Source: Rhodanobacter humi (GTDB lineage: Bacteria > Pseudomonadota > Gammaproteobacteria > Xanthomonadales > Rhodanobacteraceae). From it: a DNA stretch of 64,000 nucleotides. The translations under genes were made by a program, and so were the position numbers. Numbering within the stretch: the stretch's first letter is position 1; every line of letters begins with the position of its first letter. This document shows positions 18,906-28,576 of the stretch, one piece after another. The DNA lies in the NCBI RefSeq assembly GCF_041107455.1, contig NZ_JBGBPY010000001.1:3038001-3102000 (forward strand), read 5' to 3'. Below the pieces are notes generated by a model that saw only the letters and a program-made list of their open reading frames with translations, searched no databases and had not been told where the DNA came from.

Positions 18906-19100
18906 CGGAGGCTCCCGGAACGATGAAATGGTGGTGGCTCGGATCAATGCAGGACAAATGGCATTGCCGGCGCGATGGCCATTCTTGCGCAAATAAACCG
19001 CCTTTGCAAAGCGAGCGGTTTCACAAAAAAACCATGGTGGCGTGGTGGTATTGCGCCTGGCCATTAACCGGGATAATCGCCCGGAGAAACGCCCCGGCCG
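18906..19100. promoter_or_regulatory. upstream region of the H-NS gene
   Basis: About 195 bases without a gene between the H-NS start and the proS terminator. It is noticeably more AT-rich than its surroundings, with A tracts (TTCACAAAAAAACC) that would suit H-NS autoregulation. No clear -35/-10 pair was identified. Confidence 0.4.
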
Positions 19101-19134
19101 TGAAAACAAACGGCCGCGCATGGCGGCCGTTTGT
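19101..19134 (-). terminator. rho-independent terminator of proS
   Basis: A perfect 12-bp stem ACAAACGGCCGC / GCGGCCGTTTGT with a five-base loop. Read on the - strand, it is followed by TTTT, 20 bases after the proS stop. Confidence 0.9.
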
Positions 19135-19154
19135 CGTGGCATTGGCGACCGGTT

Positions 19155-20852
19155 TTAATCGAGCAGACCGAGCAGTTCGTCGCGGGTCACGGCGCGGCTT
19201 TCCGCATCAACGCGGGCGCGGTATTCCAGCGTGCCGGCGGCGAGGCCGCGTTCGCTGACCACCACGCGGTGCGGAATGCCGATCAGTTCCATGTCGGCGA
19301 ACATCGCACCGGGGCGCAGGCCGCGGTTGTCCAGCACGGTCTCGATGCCGCGTGCGGCGAGTTCCTGGTAGAGCGATTCGGCGGCGGCGGCGACCTCCGG
19401 ATTGCCCTTCGGATTGATCATGCAGACCGACACGCGCCACGGCGCCATCGCCTCCGGCCAGACGATGCCGGCCTCGTCGTGGCGCTGCTCGATCGCGGCC
19501 GCCACGATGCGGCTGATGCCGATGCCGTAGCAGCCCATCAGCATCACCTGGGCCTTGCCCTGGTCGTCGAGCACGGTGGCGCCCAGCGCCTCGGCGTACT
19601 TGAGGCCGAGCTGGAATACATGGCCCACCTCGATGCCGCGGGCGAGGTGCAGCATCCCCTTGCCGTCGGGCGAGGGGTCGCCCTCGACCACCTGACGGAT
19701 GTCCTCGACGCGGGTGATGCGCGCATCGCGCTCCCAGTTGGCGCCGGTGTGGTGGGTGCCGTCACGGTTGCCGCCGCAGACGAAGTCGGCCAGCACGGCA
19801 GCGCTGCGGTCCACGATCACCGGGATGGTGTCGGGCAGGCCGGCCGGCCCGATGAAGCCGGGGCGCGTGCCGGTGGCGGCGAGGATTTCCGCCTCGTCGG
19901 CGAGTGCGAATTCATCGGGCAATTCCGCCAGCTTGCCGGCCTTCACCTCGTTGAGTTCGTGGTCGCCGCGCAGGCACAGCGCCACCAGTCCGTCGCGGCC
20001 TTTCACCAGCAGGGTCTTCACGCATTGCGTGGGTGAAACGCCAAGAAGCGCGCTGACTTCAGCTATGGTTTTCTGGGTGGGCGTATCCACACGCTGCAGG
20101 GCGGCGGCGGGAGCGGGGCGCGGCGTGATCGGCGCCAATGCCTCGGCCTTTTCCACATTCGCGGCGTAATCGGAGCCGTCGGAAAACACGATGGCATCCT
20201 CGCCCGAATCGGCGAGCACCTGGAATTCGTGGCTGGCATTGCCGCCGATCGCGCCGGTGTCGGCCTGCACTGCGCGGAATTTCAGGCCCAGCCGGGTGAA
20301 AATGCGCGCGTAGGCGTCGTACATCGCCTGGTAGGTTTCCGCCAGCGAATCCTGGCCGAGGTGGAAGGAATAAGCGTCCTTCATCAGGAATTCGCGCGCG
20401 CGCATCACGCCGAAACGCGGGCGGATCTCATCGCGGAACTTGGTCTGGATCTGGTAGAAATTCACCGGCAGCTGCTTGTAGCTGTTGAGCTCGTTGCGCG
20501 CGTAATCGGTGATCACTTCCTCGGCGGTGGGTGCATAGCAGAATTCCTGCTCCTTGCGGTCCTTGATCTTCAACAGCTGGGGGCCGAATTTCTGCCAGCG
20601 GCCGGTTTCCTCCCACAGTTCCCGCGGCTGGATCGTGGGCATCAGCATTTCGACGGCGCCGGCGCGATTCATTTCCTCGCGCACCACGTTTTCCACCTTG
20701 CGCAGCACGCGCAGGCCCAGCGGCGACCAGGTGTACAGGCCGGACGCGAGCTTGCGGATCATGCCGGCGCGCAGCATCAACTGGTGGCTGGCGATCTCGG
20801 CGTCGGCGGGCACTTCCTTGACGGTGGCCAGATGGAATTGGCTGAGGCGCAT
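19155..20852 (-). CDS. proS: proline--tRNA ligase
   Basis: 565 residues from [15 protein letters not shown]. Class II aminoacyl-tRNA synthetase of the bacterial long form: motif 2 region [26 protein letters not shown], an inserted editing domain of the YbaK type (about 225-390, with [20 protein letters not shown]) that clears Ala-tRNA(Pro), motif 3 ([16 protein letters not shown]), and a C-terminal anticodon-binding domain. Length and all blocks are normal for the family. It has its own terminator downstream. Confidence 0.97.
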   Translation of the reverse strand: MRLSQFHLATVKEVPADAEIASHQLMLRAGMIRKLASGLYTWSPLGLRVLRKVENVVREEMNRAGAVEMLMPTIQPRELWEETGRWQKFGPQLLKIKDRKEQEFCYAPTAEEVITDYARNELNSYKQLPVNFYQIQTKFRDEIRPRFGVMRAREFLMKDAYSFHLGQDSLAETYQAMYDAYARIFTRLGLKFRAVQADTGAIGGNASHEFQVLADSGEDAIVFSDGSDYAANVEKAEALAPITPRPAPAAALQRVDTPTQKTIAEVSALLGVSPTQCVKTLLVKGRDGLVALCLRGDHELNEVKAGKLAELPDEFALADEAEILAATGTRPGFIGPAGLPDTIPVIVDRSAAVLADFVCGGNRDGTHHTGANWERDARITRVEDIRQVVEGDPSPDGKGMLHLARGIEVGHVFQLGLKYAEALGATVLDDQGKAQVMLMGCYGIGISRIVAAAIEQRHDEAGIVWPEAMAPWRVSVCMINPKGNPEVAAAAESLYQELAARGIETVLDNRGLRPGAMFADMELIGIPHRVVVSERGLAAGTLEYRARVDAESRAVTRDELLGLLD

Positions 20853-21010
20853 GCAGGGCGATTCCGGACTGAAAGAATCCGGATTATAGCCGCGCGGAAC
20901 CGTCTCGACGGTTCCGCAAACAGGCATGGCTTGCTCTGGCTCTGGTCATCAAGCTAACGACAGAAGCTGTTCTTGCGGGAAACGAGCTACAGCCTCGAAA
21001 CGCCCCGTTA

Positions 21011-21439
21011 CTACCCCGCGCAGAACTGCTGGTATTGCGCATTGGCGCTTTCGACCTGCTGCTTGCGCTGGGCGTCGTCCAGCAGCGCGGGCTTGCCGTT
21101 CTCCTGCATCACCACCGGGCCGCTGCCCTGCAGGGTGGCGAGGTTGGATTTCAGCGTGGCGCACAGCTTGGCGCGGTTGTCCGGGGTGTCGGCCACCGGA
21201 CCCGCCGGGGTCGGTGCGGTGGCGGGCGCCGGCGCGGTTTCGGCGGCCGGTTGCGCGGCCGGGGTGGCGGGGGACTCCACGCCGCCGGCCAGCTTCACCT
21301 GCTGGAAACGGGTGCCCTCGGGCGGCGCCGATTGCGAGTAGTGCACCGTGCCCTTGGCGTCCGTCCACTTGTAGATTTGCTGGGCGACGGCCAGCGGGGC
21401 GACCAGCAGCAGCGCCACGACGATCAGCGAGCGGGACAT
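21011..21439 (-). CDS. DUF4124 domain-containing exported protein
   Basis: 142 residues from MSRSLIVVALLLVAPLAVAQQ, a clear signal peptide. Next comes the DUF4124 block IYKWTDAKGTVHYSQSAPPEG (about 21-45), then a low-complexity Pro/Ala linker, and a C-terminal helical segment with two cysteines (KLCATLKSN, YQQFCAG). DUF4124 proteins are small periplasmic proteins of unknown function common in this group. The gene stands alone. Confidence 0.88.
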   Translation of the reverse strand: MSRSLIVVALLLVAPLAVAQQIYKWTDAKGTVHYSQSAPPEGTRFQQVKLAGGVESPATPAAQPAAETAPAPATAPTPAGPVADTPDNRAKLCATLKSNLATLQGSGPVVMQENGKPALLDDAQRKQQVESANAQYQQFCAG

Positions 21440-21570
21440 GGAGTTCTCCAGGGCAACGCGGATGGGCCGGAGTTCCCCACCCCGGTGCACCGCATTAGTT
21501 AACCGCCCGCATCGTCCGGACACAAGCGGGTGATGGTTTACACTTCAGGCATCCTGTCACGGATTGATTC

Positions 21571-22356
21571 ATGAGCGACTCCCTGCCTGTACGCCCGCCC
21601 CGGCATCGCGGCATCTACCTGCTGCCGAACCTGTTCACCACTGGGGCGATGGCGGCCGGTTTCTACGCGATCGTCGCCAGCATCGGCGGCCGTTACGGCG
21701 ACGCGGCGGTGGCGGTGTTCATCGCCGCGCTGCTGGATGGCATGGACGGCCGGGTGGCGCGGCTCACCGGCACACAGAGCGAATTCGGCGTGCAGTACGA
21801 CTCGTTGTCCGACCTGGTCAGCTTCGGCCTGGCGCCGTCACTGGTGATGTACACGTGGTCGCTGTCCACGCTGCGCGACTTCGGCCCGCTGTGGGGCAAG
21901 CTGGGCTGGGCTGCGGCCTTCATCTACGCCGCTTGCGCCGCGCTGCGGCTGGCGCGCTTCAACACCCAGGTGGGCGTGGCGGACAAGCGCTATTTCCAGG
22001 GCCTGGCCAGTCCGGCCGCGGCGGCGGTGTGCATGTCCTTCGTGTGGAGCATGGACAAGTCGGATATCACCGGCGCCGAGCTGTGCTTCATCACGCCGTG
22101 GATCGCGGCGATCACCGGCCTGCTGATGGTCAGCCGCTTCCGCTATTTCAGCTTCAAGTCGCTGCCGCTGGGCGACCGCCAGCTCGTGCCCTTCGTGTGG
22201 ATCGTGGCGGCGCTGCTGATCCTCGTGCTGCTCTACCTCGATCCGCCGCGCGTGCTGCTGGCCGGGTTCACGGTCTACCTGCTGTCGGGCCCGGTGCTGA
22301 CCCTGTGGGGGCTGGCTGCGCACCGCCGCCGTGGACGGCGCGGGGGCGTGGCGTGA
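21571..22356 (+). CDS. pssA: CDP-diacylglycerol--serine O-phosphatidyltransferase
   Basis: 261 residues, start ATG. It carries the CDP-alcohol phosphatidyltransferase signature DGMDGRVARLTG with the two downstream Asp residues in QYDSLSD (about 50-76), and six to eight hydrophobic segments, as in the integral-membrane (Bacillus-type) PssA. It makes phosphatidylserine from CDP-diacylglycerol and serine, the route to phosphatidylethanolamine. The stop overlaps the next start (GTGA), so it is cotranslated with the downstream gene. Confidence 0.95.
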   Translation: MSDSLPVRPPRHRGIYLLPNLFTTGAMAAGFYAIVASIGGRYGDAAVAVFIAALLDGMDGRVARLTGTQSEFGVQYDSLSDLVSFGLAPSLVMYTWSLSTLRDFGPLWGKLGWAAAFIYAACAALRLARFNTQVGVADKRYFQGLASPAAAAVCMSFVWSMDKSDITGAELCFITPWIAAITGLLMVSRFRYFSFKSLPLGDRQLVPFVWIVAALLILVLLYLDPPRVLLAGFTVYLLSGPVLTLWGLAAHRRRGRRGGVA

Positions 22357-22844
22357 ACGCGCAGGCTGTCGCGCCCGGCGGTGCCTCGCACCGTGCCCGC
22401 GTGCTGCGTGCGCTGGGCCTGACGCCATGGCAGCGCCGGCAGGCGGCGGGGGACGGCGCGATGTCGCCGCTGGACGACGAGCCGTTGCCGGCCACCACCA
22501 ACGCCGATTGCGTGGTGCTGTTGCCGGCGACGTGCGGCACGCGCGAGCTGGATCTGCTGGGCCGTGCCCTGAACTCCGCCGGCGCCGCCCTGGCGCGTGC
22601 CGGACGCGTGCGGGTGCAGCCCGGCGAAGCGGAGATCGCCGTGCCGCAGGCGCGCGCCTACCTGGCCTGCGGCGAGGCGCAGGCGCACGCGCTGGGTCGC
22701 AGCCTGCCGATGCAGGCGACCGCGCAGGCGCAGATCGTGCTGGTGGACGAGCCAGGCCGCCTGCTGGGCGATGCGGCCGCCAAGCGGCGGTTGTGGATCG
22801 CCCTGCGCACTCTGCGCCGCAGCCTGGCCACGACGGGGCACTGA
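22353..22844 (+). CDS. probable DNA polymerase III psi subunit (divergent HolD)
   Basis: 163 residues from a GTG that overlaps the pssA stop by four bases. The N-terminal block RVLRALGLTPWQRRQA resembles the E. coli HolD start (LQQLGITQWSLRRP), a middle strand reads DCVVLLPAT, and the C-terminal helix AAKRRLWIALRTLRRSL resembles the HolD end. Position supports it: rimI follows five bases downstream, and holD-rimI adjacency is known from E. coli. Psi links the clamp loader to chi and SSB. The resemblance is weak and was judged by eye, so a hypothetical protein remains possible. Confidence 0.55.
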   Translation: MNAQAVAPGGASHRARVLRALGLTPWQRRQAAGDGAMSPLDDEPLPATTNADCVVLLPATCGTRELDLLGRALNSAGAALARAGRVRVQPGEAEIAVPQARAYLACGEAQAHALGRSLPMQATAQAQIVLVDEPGRLLGDAAAKRRLWIALRTLRRSLATTGH

Positions 22845-22849
22845 GCGCC

Positions 22850-23332
22850 ATGGTCGCGGTCGCCCGGCCGGCCAGCCACATGCGCCTGATGCGCATGGAC
22901 GACCTCGACGAGGTCGCGGCGGTGGAACAGGCCTCCTACGATTTCCCGTGGACGCGCGGCATCTTCGCCGACTGCCTCAAGGCCGGGCATCCGTGCTGGG
23001 TGCTGTGCGTCGACGAGGATGTCGCCGGCTACGGCGTGCTGTCGGTGGGCGCGGGCGAGGCGCACGTGCTCAACATCTGCATCGCTCCCGCGTACCGCGG
23101 CCAGGGCCTGGGCCGGCACCTGCTCGGCCGCCTGCTGGACGTGGCGCGCTGGAGCGGCGCGCAGCGCGTGTTCCTCGAAGTGCGGCCGTCGAACCCGCTG
23201 GCGAAGGCCTTGTACGAATCAGTGGGCTTCCGCGAGATCGGCCGCAGGCCGCGCTATTACCCGGCGAAGGACGGGCGCGAGGATGCGATCGTGATGGCCC
23301 TCAATATCGCTGGAAGCGATATTGAGAAATAG
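22850..23332 (+). CDS. rimI: ribosomal protein alanine N-acetyltransferase RimI
   Basis: 160 residues, GNAT family: MRLMRMDDLDEVAAVEQASYDFPW at the N-terminus, acetyl-CoA binding signature IAPAYRGQGLGRHLLG (about 83-98), and the RimI ending block NPLAKALYESVGF with RRPRYYP. It acetylates the N-terminus of ribosomal protein S18. The last seven residues (AGSDIEK) and the stop are encoded by a palindrome (CTCAATATCGC ... GCGATATTGAG) that recurs 246 bases downstream, part of a tandem duplication of this gene end with the valS end. Confidence 0.92.
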   Translation: MVAVARPASHMRLMRMDDLDEVAAVEQASYDFPWTRGIFADCLKAGHPCWVLCVDEDVAGYGVLSVGAGEAHVLNICIAPAYRGQGLGRHLLGRLLDVARWSGAQRVFLEVRPSNPLAKALYESVGFREIGRRPRYYPAKDGREDAIVMALNIAGSDIEK

Positions 23333-23790
23333 GCAAAGGACGCTCTGGCTCTTCCTGCCAAGCACCCTCTCCCCCAACCCCTCCCCCGCAAGCGGGGGAG
23401 GGGAGCAAGTTGCTCAGCCTCCCAGCTTCCCCGCCTGCTCGCGCATCGCCGCGAGCTGGGTATTCCAGTCCACGATGCGCTGCCGTTCCTGCGCCACCAC
23501 CTCGGCGGGGGCGTTGGCCACGAAGTTCGCGTTGCCAAGCTTGCCCTCGATATCGCCGCAGGCGATATCGAGAAATAGGTAAGGGGCGCTCTGCTCTTGT
23601 TGCGACGAGAGCCCCTCTTCCCCAGCCCCTCCCCCGCAAGCAGGAGAGGGGAACAGAAGCTCAGCCTTTCAGCTTTTCCGCCTGCTCCCGCAATGCCGCG
23701 AGCTGGGTATTCCAGTCCACGATGCGCTGCCGTTCCTGTGCCACCACTTCCGCGGGTGCATTGGCCACGAAGTTCGCGTTGCCGAGCTTG
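23297..23790. repeat. tandem duplication of the rimI/valS convergent junction
   Basis: Two diverged copies of about 247 bases, 23297-23543 and 23543-23790. Each holds, in order, GCCCTC, the palindrome around GATATCGC, GAAATAGG, a CTCTCCCC repeat, and about 125 bases of valS 3' coding sequence. The second copy ends inside the living valS gene; the first contains a dead valS tail. GCCCTC is present at all three boundaries, consistent with microhomology-driven duplication. Confidence 0.85.
23410..23543 (-). pseudogene. duplicated C-terminal fragment of valS
   Basis: On the - strand this segment matches the last roughly 40 codons of valS (the coiled-coil tail that includes [23 protein letters not shown]) with scattered, mostly synonymous-looking differences. 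It has no start and is cut off at GCCCTC. It is a relic of the tandem duplication and not a gene. Confidence 0.8.
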
Positions 23791-26546
23791 CCCTCGCACT
23801 TCCTGATCTCGCCTTCGACACGGGTGATTTCCTTGGCGAGGCGCGCCTGCTCGGCACCGAGGTCGATCAGCCCGGCCAGCGGAATCAACACGCGCAGCGA
23901 GCCGACCACGGCGGCCGCGGCGGCCGGTTCCGCGGTGCCGGGCTCGATCCATTGCGGCGCCTCGGTGCGGGCGAGGAAGGCGATCTGCGCGGCGAACTTC
24001 GCGGCGCGGGCGCGATCGGTGGCCTCGCCGCCGGCGAGCAGCAGCGGAATGGTCTTGCCCGGTGCGATGTTCATTTCCGAACGGATCCTGCGGATGCCGG
24101 AAAGCACGGCCTTGAACCATTCGATCTCGGCGGTGGCCGCATCGTCGGCCGGGAAGTCCGACGCCTGCGGATAGGGCCGCGCATATACGCTGGTTTCGGC
24201 GAGGCCGAGGCGCGGCGATACCTCCTGGTAGATATCTTCGGTGATGAACGGAATCACCGGGTGCAGCGCACGCAGCACCGCTTCCAGCACCACCAGCAGC
24301 GTGTGCCGCGTGGACGCCGCGGCGGCCGTGTCGCCGCCGTTGAGTGCTGGCTTCGACAGCTCCAGGAACCAGTCGCAATACTCGTTCCACACGAACTCGT
24401 ACAAGGCTTGTGCGAGATGGTCGAAGCGATACGAGACGAAGTGCTGCTCGACTTCAGCCAAGGTCTGCGTGAGGCGGGTGAGAATCCACCGTTCCGCCTC
24501 GGTCGCCGGTTTTGTAGGAGCGGCTTCAGCCGCGATTTCGAGCGCCGGTGTCGCGGCTGAAACCGCTCCTACAGGCGCATCCGCGGGCGGGTCTTCCACA
24601 TTCATCAGCACGAAGCGCGCCGCATTCCACAGCTTGTTGCAGAACGCCTTGTAGCCTTCGGCACGCTTGAGGTCGAAGTTGATGGTGCGGCTGTAGCTGG
24701 CCAGCGCGGCGAAGGTGAAGCGCAGCGCATCGGTGCCGATGGGCTTGATGCCGTCGGGGTATTCCTTGCGGATGCGCTTCTCCACCTTCTCGCGCACCTG
24801 CGGGATCAGCAGCGACCTGGTGGACTTCGCCACCAGCGGTTCCAGCTCGATGCCGTCGATCAGGTCCAGCGGGTCCAGCGTGTTGCCCTTGGACTTGGAC
24901 ATCTTCTGGCCTTCGGCGTCGCGCACGATGGCGTTGATGTACACCTCGCGGAATGGCACCTGGCCGGTGAAGTACTTGGTCGCCATCACCATGCGGGCGA
25001 CCCAGAAGAAGATGATGTCGAAGCCGGTGACCAGCACCGCGCTGGGCAGGTAGATGCGGTCGTGCGACCAGTCGGCGACGACATTGCCGTCCGCGTCCTT
25101 CACCGCACCGTCCAGCGGCCAGCCCAGGGTGGAGAACGGCCACAGCGCGGAGGAGAACCAGGTGTCGAGCACGTCCTCGTCCTGCTTCAACGCGCCCACC
25201 GGCGCGACGGCGGCATGCGCGCGCGCATCGGCTTCGTCCTCGCCCACGAAGATGCTGCCGGCCTCGTCGTACCACGCGGGGATGCGATGGCCCCACCAGA
25301 GCTGGCGGCTGATGCACCAGTCCTGGATGTTGTCCAGCCACTGCGTGTACGTGGTCGCCCAGTTCTCGGGCACGAACCTGATCTCGCCCGAGCGCACGGC
25401 GTCCAGCGCGGGTTCGGTGATCGCCTTGCGGCCGCCCGGACGACCATCCGTCTGGACGTCCGAAGTGAGGTCGACGAACCACTGGTCGGTGAGCATGGGC
25501 TCGATCACCGCATCGGAGCGCTGGCTCACCGGCACCTGCAGCTTGTGCGCCTTGGTTTCGACCAGCAGGCCGGCGGCTTCGAGGTCGGCCAGCACGCGCT
25601 TGCGGGCGTCGTAGCGGTCGAGGCCGCGATAGGTTTCCGGCGCGTTGTCGTTGACCTTCGCGTCCAGCGTGAAGATGGTGATCGGCGCCAGCTTGTGGCG
25701 CTGGCCGATCGCGTAGTCGTTGAAGTCGTGCGCCGGGGTGATTTTCACGCAGCCGGTGCCGAACTCGCGGTCGACGTAGTCGTCGGCGATCACCGGGATC
25801 TGCCGGCCGCTCAGCGGCAGGGTGAGCGTCTTGCCGACCAGGTGGGCATAGCGCTCGTCCTCCGGGTGCACGGCCACGGCGACGTCGCCCAGCATGGTTT
25901 CCGGGCGCGTGGTGGCGACCACCAGCGATTCGTCGCTGCCGGTCACGGGATAGCGGATCGACCACATGTGGCCGTCGCGCTCGACGTTGTTCACCTCGAG
26001 GTCCGACACTGCCGTGCCCAGCACCGGGTCCCAGTTCACCAGCCGGTTGCCGCGGTAGATCAGGCCGGCGCGGTACCACTCCACGAACACCTTGCGTACC
26101 GCGGCGGAGAGGCCCTCGTCCATGGTGAAGCGTTCGCGCGACCAGTCGGCGGCGGCGCCGATGCGGCGCATCTGGTTGGTGATGGTGGAGCCGGATTCCT
26201 CCTTCCACTGCCACACGCGTTCCACGAACGGCTCGCGGCCCAGGTCATGGCGGGTCTTGCCTTCGGCGGCGAGCTGGTTCTCCACGATCTTCTGGGTGGC
26301 GATGCCCGCGTGGTCGGTGCCCACCTGCCACAGCACGTTCATGCCGCGCATGCGCTGGTAGCGCACCAGCATGTCCATCACGGTCTGCTGGAACGCATGG
26401 CCCATGTGCAGCGTGCCGGTGACGTTCGGCGGCGGCAGCAGGATGCAGTAGGGCTCGCCCGAGCCCGTGGGCTTGAACGCGCCGCTGGCTTCCCAGCGGG
26501 CGTACCACGTCGACTCGATCTGGGCGGGTTCGAAACTCTTTTCCAT
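23661..26546 (-). CDS. valS: valine--tRNA ligase
   Basis: 961 residues from [14 protein letters not shown]. Class I synthetase with HMGH at about 47-50 ([13 protein letters not shown]), an editing CP1 domain (about 190-400), QKMSKSKGN near 548, an anticodon-binding domain, and the C-terminal coiled coil ([20 protein letters not shown]). It charges tRNA(Val) and edits Thr. Residues about 658-678 ([19 protein letters not shown]) are encoded by a REP-type palindrome inserted in frame, in the linker before the anticodon-binding domain, so the protein carries a repeat-derived segment yet remains open. Confidence 0.96.
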   Translation of the reverse strand: MEKSFEPAQIESTWYARWEASGAFKPTGSGEPYCILLPPPNVTGTLHMGHAFQQTVMDMLVRYQRMRGMNVLWQVGTDHAGIATQKIVENQLAAEGKTRHDLGREPFVERVWQWKEESGSTITNQMRRIGAAADWSRERFTMDEGLSAAVRKVFVEWYRAGLIYRGNRLVNWDPVLGTAVSDLEVNNVERDGHMWSIRYPVTGSDESLVVATTRPETMLGDVAVAVHPEDERYAHLVGKTLTLPLSGRQIPVIADDYVDREFGTGCVKITPAHDFNDYAIGQRHKLAPITIFTLDAKVNDNAPETYRGLDRYDARKRVLADLEAAGLLVETKAHKLQVPVSQRSDAVIEPMLTDQWFVDLTSDVQTDGRPGGRKAITEPALDAVRSGEIRFVPENWATTYTQWLDNIQDWCISRQLWWGHRIPAWYDEAGSIFVGEDEADARAHAAVAPVGALKQDEDVLDTWFSSALWPFSTLGWPLDGAVKDADGNVVADWSHDRIYLPSAVLVTGFDIIFFWVARMVMATKYFTGQVPFREVYINAIVRDAEGQKMSKSKGNTLDPLDLIDGIELEPLVAKSTRSLLIPQVREKVEKRIRKEYPDGIKPIGTDALRFTFAALASYSRTINFDLKRAEGYKAFCNKLWNAARFVLMNVEDPPADAPVGAVSAATPALEIAAEAAPTKPATEAERWILTRLTQTLAEVEQHFVSYRFDHLAQALYEFVWNEYCDWFLELSKPALNGGDTAAAASTRHTLLVVLEAVLRALHPVIPFITEDIYQEVSPRLGLAETSVYARPYPQASDFPADDAATAEIEWFKAVLSGIRRIRSEMNIAPGKTIPLLLAGGEATDRARAAKFAAQIAFLARTEAPQWIEPGTAEPAAAAAVVGSLRVLIPLAGLIDLGAEQARLAKEITRVEGEIRKCEGKLGNANFVANAPAEVVAQERQRIVDWNTQLAALREQAEKLKG
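24513..24574. repeat. REP-type palindrome inside valS coding sequence
   Basis: A full inverted pair TGTAGGAGCGGCTTCAGCCG ... CGGCTGAAACCGCTCCTACA lies within the valS reading frame without creating a stop or frameshift. One arm has a G to A change that breaks perfect symmetry. Confidence 0.92.
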
Positions 26547-26675
26547 GGGGGCTCGCGATGGCGCGCACCGGTCGGGTGCGGGATCTGGCGTCAAAGCTTG
26601 GAATTGTACGGCAGGGGCAGGGCTGACAAAACGCGGGCGCCTCGGCAGCCCTGCCGCCAGGCGGCCACGGGCGGC

Positions 26676-27092
26676 TCAGGGTTCGACCAGCTCGCCGCCC
26701 CAACTGGCGGGATCGGCGTCGGCGACGGTCTGCGTGAACGTCCACAGGTGGCCGCCGGGGTCCATCGCCGAATACTGGCGCTCGCCGTAGGGCCAACTGG
26801 TCGGCTCGCTGACGATGCGTGCTCTCGCGGCAACGGCTTGCGCATGGTGCGCGTCGGCATCGTCCACCCGCACCATCACGGACTGACGCGGCAAATGTTC
26901 GCCGTTTTCCGGGCCGGCATCGCTCACGACCACCGCGCCATCGCCATAGGCGAGCTGGATGCGGTGGTCGCCGATGCGCAGCCGTGGGCGGAACCCGAAC
27001 GCCCGGCACAGCCAGTCGGCCGCCGCGGGCACGTCGGCGTAGCCGAGCACGGGGATGATGGTGGCGTTCGGGATGGATCGATTGCTGCGCAT
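26676..27092 (-). CDS. VOC superfamily protein (glyoxalase/bleomycin-resistance fold)
   Basis: 138 residues from MRSNRSIPNA, ATG behind GGAG. The sequence IPVLGYADVPAAADWLCRAFGF and the ending YGERQYSAMDPGGHLWTF are typical of the PhnB/glyoxalase-like subgroup of VOC proteins, with paired beta-alpha-beta-beta-beta modules forming a small metal- or ligand-binding cavity. The enzymatic role is not predictable. It follows the SPOUT methyltransferase gene by 71 bases on the same strand. Confidence 0.85.
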   Translation of the reverse strand: MRSNRSIPNATIIPVLGYADVPAAADWLCRAFGFRPRLRIGDHRIQLAYGDGAVVVSDAGPENGEHLPRQSVMVRVDDADAHHAQAVAARARIVSEPTSWPYGERQYSAMDPGGHLWTFTQTVADADPASWGGELVEP

Positions 27093-27163
27093 GAGCGGAT
27101 CTCCATGCCACTGCCTGCCCGATGCAGGGTGCGGGCGGCGAGGCCTGATGCCCCGCCCGGGGA

Positions 27164-27676
27164 TCATCCCAACTTCTGCGTGATCACGTAAGTGGCGATG
27201 GCGCAGGCGCTGGCGACGTTCATCGACGAATTGTGGCCCCGCATCGGGATGTGCACGGTGGCGTCCGTGGCGTCGAGCAGGGCCTGGCAGATGCCGACGC
27301 TCTCGTTGCCGAGCACCAGGCAGATCCGGTCGCCCGGGGCAACCCGCAGTTGCCCCAATGCGATGCTGGCGGAGGTGAGTTCGAGGCCGACGATGCGGTA
27401 GCCGGCAGCCTTCAGCGCGACCACCACGGGCAGGGGATCGCTGGCGTACTCCCAGGGCACGTGCTGCTCGGTGTGGCGGGCGGCGGTGTGCAGCTTGGGA
27501 TGCGGCGGCGTGCAGGTCGTGCCGGCGAGGAGGAGCTTTTCCACGCCCAGCGCATCCGCAAGGCGGAACAGGCTGCCCACGTTCGCTGGTCGCCGCACGT
27601 TGTGCGCCAGCATGCAGAGCGGGTGCTTGCCTGTCGCGGGGCGGTGCGCGTGGTGGTCGAGCTGGGTATTCGACAT
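27164..27676 (-). CDS. SPOUT-family RNA methyltransferase (TrmH/SpoU type)
   Basis: 170 residues. SPOUT motifs are visible: NVRRPANVGSLFRLADALG (motif 1), LVLGNESVGI (motif 2) and VHIPMRGHNSSMNVASACAIA (motif 3, the trefoil knot that binds SAM). It probably methylates the 2'-O of a tRNA or rRNA ribose. The short form without an N-terminal substrate-binding domain leaves the target open. Its 5' leader carries an inverted REP pair 15 bases upstream. Confidence 0.88.
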   Translation of the reverse strand: MSNTQLDHHAHRPATGKHPLCMLAHNVRRPANVGSLFRLADALGVEKLLLAGTTCTPPHPKLHTAARHTEQHVPWEYASDPLPVVVALKAAGYRIVGLELTSASIALGQLRVAPGDRICLVLGNESVGICQALLDATDATVHIPMRGHNSSMNVASACAIATYVITQKLG

Positions 27677-27690
27677 ATGGGGAAATGTGG

Positions 27691-27748
27691 GTCGCGGCTG
27701 AAGCCGCTCCTACAACGACATACCTGTAGGAGCGGCTTCAGCCGCGAT
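27691..27748. repeat. REP-type palindrome pair
   Basis: TCGCGGCTGAAGCCGCTCCT and its inverse separated by 11 bases, with the arms in outward order compared with the copies at 9085 and 50079. It lies between pyrF and the SPOUT gene on the - strand. Confidence 0.9.
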
Positions 27749-27760
27749 GACACATGGCGA

Positions 27761-28576
27761 TCAGGAACGATAGTGGTTGATGCTGTCGCGCAGTTCCATC
27801 GCCGCGGCCCGCGCGGCCCGCGCGAAATCCTCGCCGCTGCCGGCGTAGAGGATGGCGCGCGACGAGCTGATCATCAGACCCGTGCCGTCCGCGGTCAGGC
27901 CGTGCTGCAGCACGGCGGCCACGTCGCCGCCCTGGGCGCCGATGCCGGGCACCAGCAGGGGCATGTCGCCCACCACGTCGCGCACCTGGCCCAGTTCCTC
28001 CGGCCAGGTGGCGCCGGTGACCAGGGCGCAGTTGCCGTGGGCGTTCCAGTCGCGCGCGATGGTCTCGGCCACGCGCAGGTAGAGCGGCACGCCGCCGCAG
28101 TCCAGCGCCTGGAAGTCCGCGCCGCCGGGGTTGGAGGTACGGCAGAGCAGGATCACGCCCTTGTCGGCGCGATCGAGGAAGGGTTGCGCCGAGTCGCGGC
28201 CGAGGTAGGGGTTCAGCGTCACTGCATCGGCGCGATAACGCTCGAAGGCCTCGCTGGCGTAGTGCTGCGCGGTGCTGCCGATGTCGCCGCGCTTGGCGTC
28301 GAGGATCACCGGCACGCCGGGATGTTTTTCGTGGATGTGCGCGATCAGCCGCTCCAGCGCCTCTTCCGCGCGCAGCGCCGCGAAGTGCGCGATCTGCGGC
28401 TTGAACGCGCAGGCGAGGTCGGCGGTGGCGTCGACGATGGCGGCGCAGAACGCGAACACCGCGTCGGGCAGGTCGCGCAGGTGCGCGGGAAACTTCGCCG
28501 GTTCCGGATCGAGGCCCACGCAGACCAGCGTGCCGTGCTCGTGCCAGCGCTGTCGCAGGGTGTCGTGGAAGCGCAT
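27761..28576 (-). CDS. pyrF: orotidine 5'-phosphate decarboxylase (long PyrF type)
   Basis: 271 residues from [11 protein letters not shown]. The active-site block [16 protein letters not shown] has the conserved D-x-K-x-x-D. [13 protein letters not shown] near the N-terminus and [11 protein letters not shown] (phosphate site) near the end fit the larger subfamily of OMP decarboxylases rather than the E. coli type. It catalyses the last step of UMP synthesis. Monocistronic, on the - strand. Confidence 0.95.
   Translation of the reverse strand: MRFHDTLRQRWHEHGTLVCVGLDPEPAKFPAHLRDLPDAVFAFCAAIVDATADLACAFKPQIAHFAALRAEEALERLIAHIHEKHPGVPVILDAKRGDIGSTAQHYASEAFERYRADAVTLNPYLGRDSAQPFLDRADKGVILLCRTSNPGGADFQALDCGGVPLYLRVAETIARDWNAHGNCALVTGATWPEELGQVRDVVGDMPLLVPGIGAQGGDVAAVLQHGLTADGTGLMISSSRAILYAGSGEDFARAARAAAMELRDSINHYRS

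Noticed and set aside
23257-24390. 377-codon frame on the - strand at the rimI-valS junction
   Set aside because: It arises from shifted reading of valS and its duplicated tail plus repeat DNA; the composition is Arg-rich and lacks any motif.
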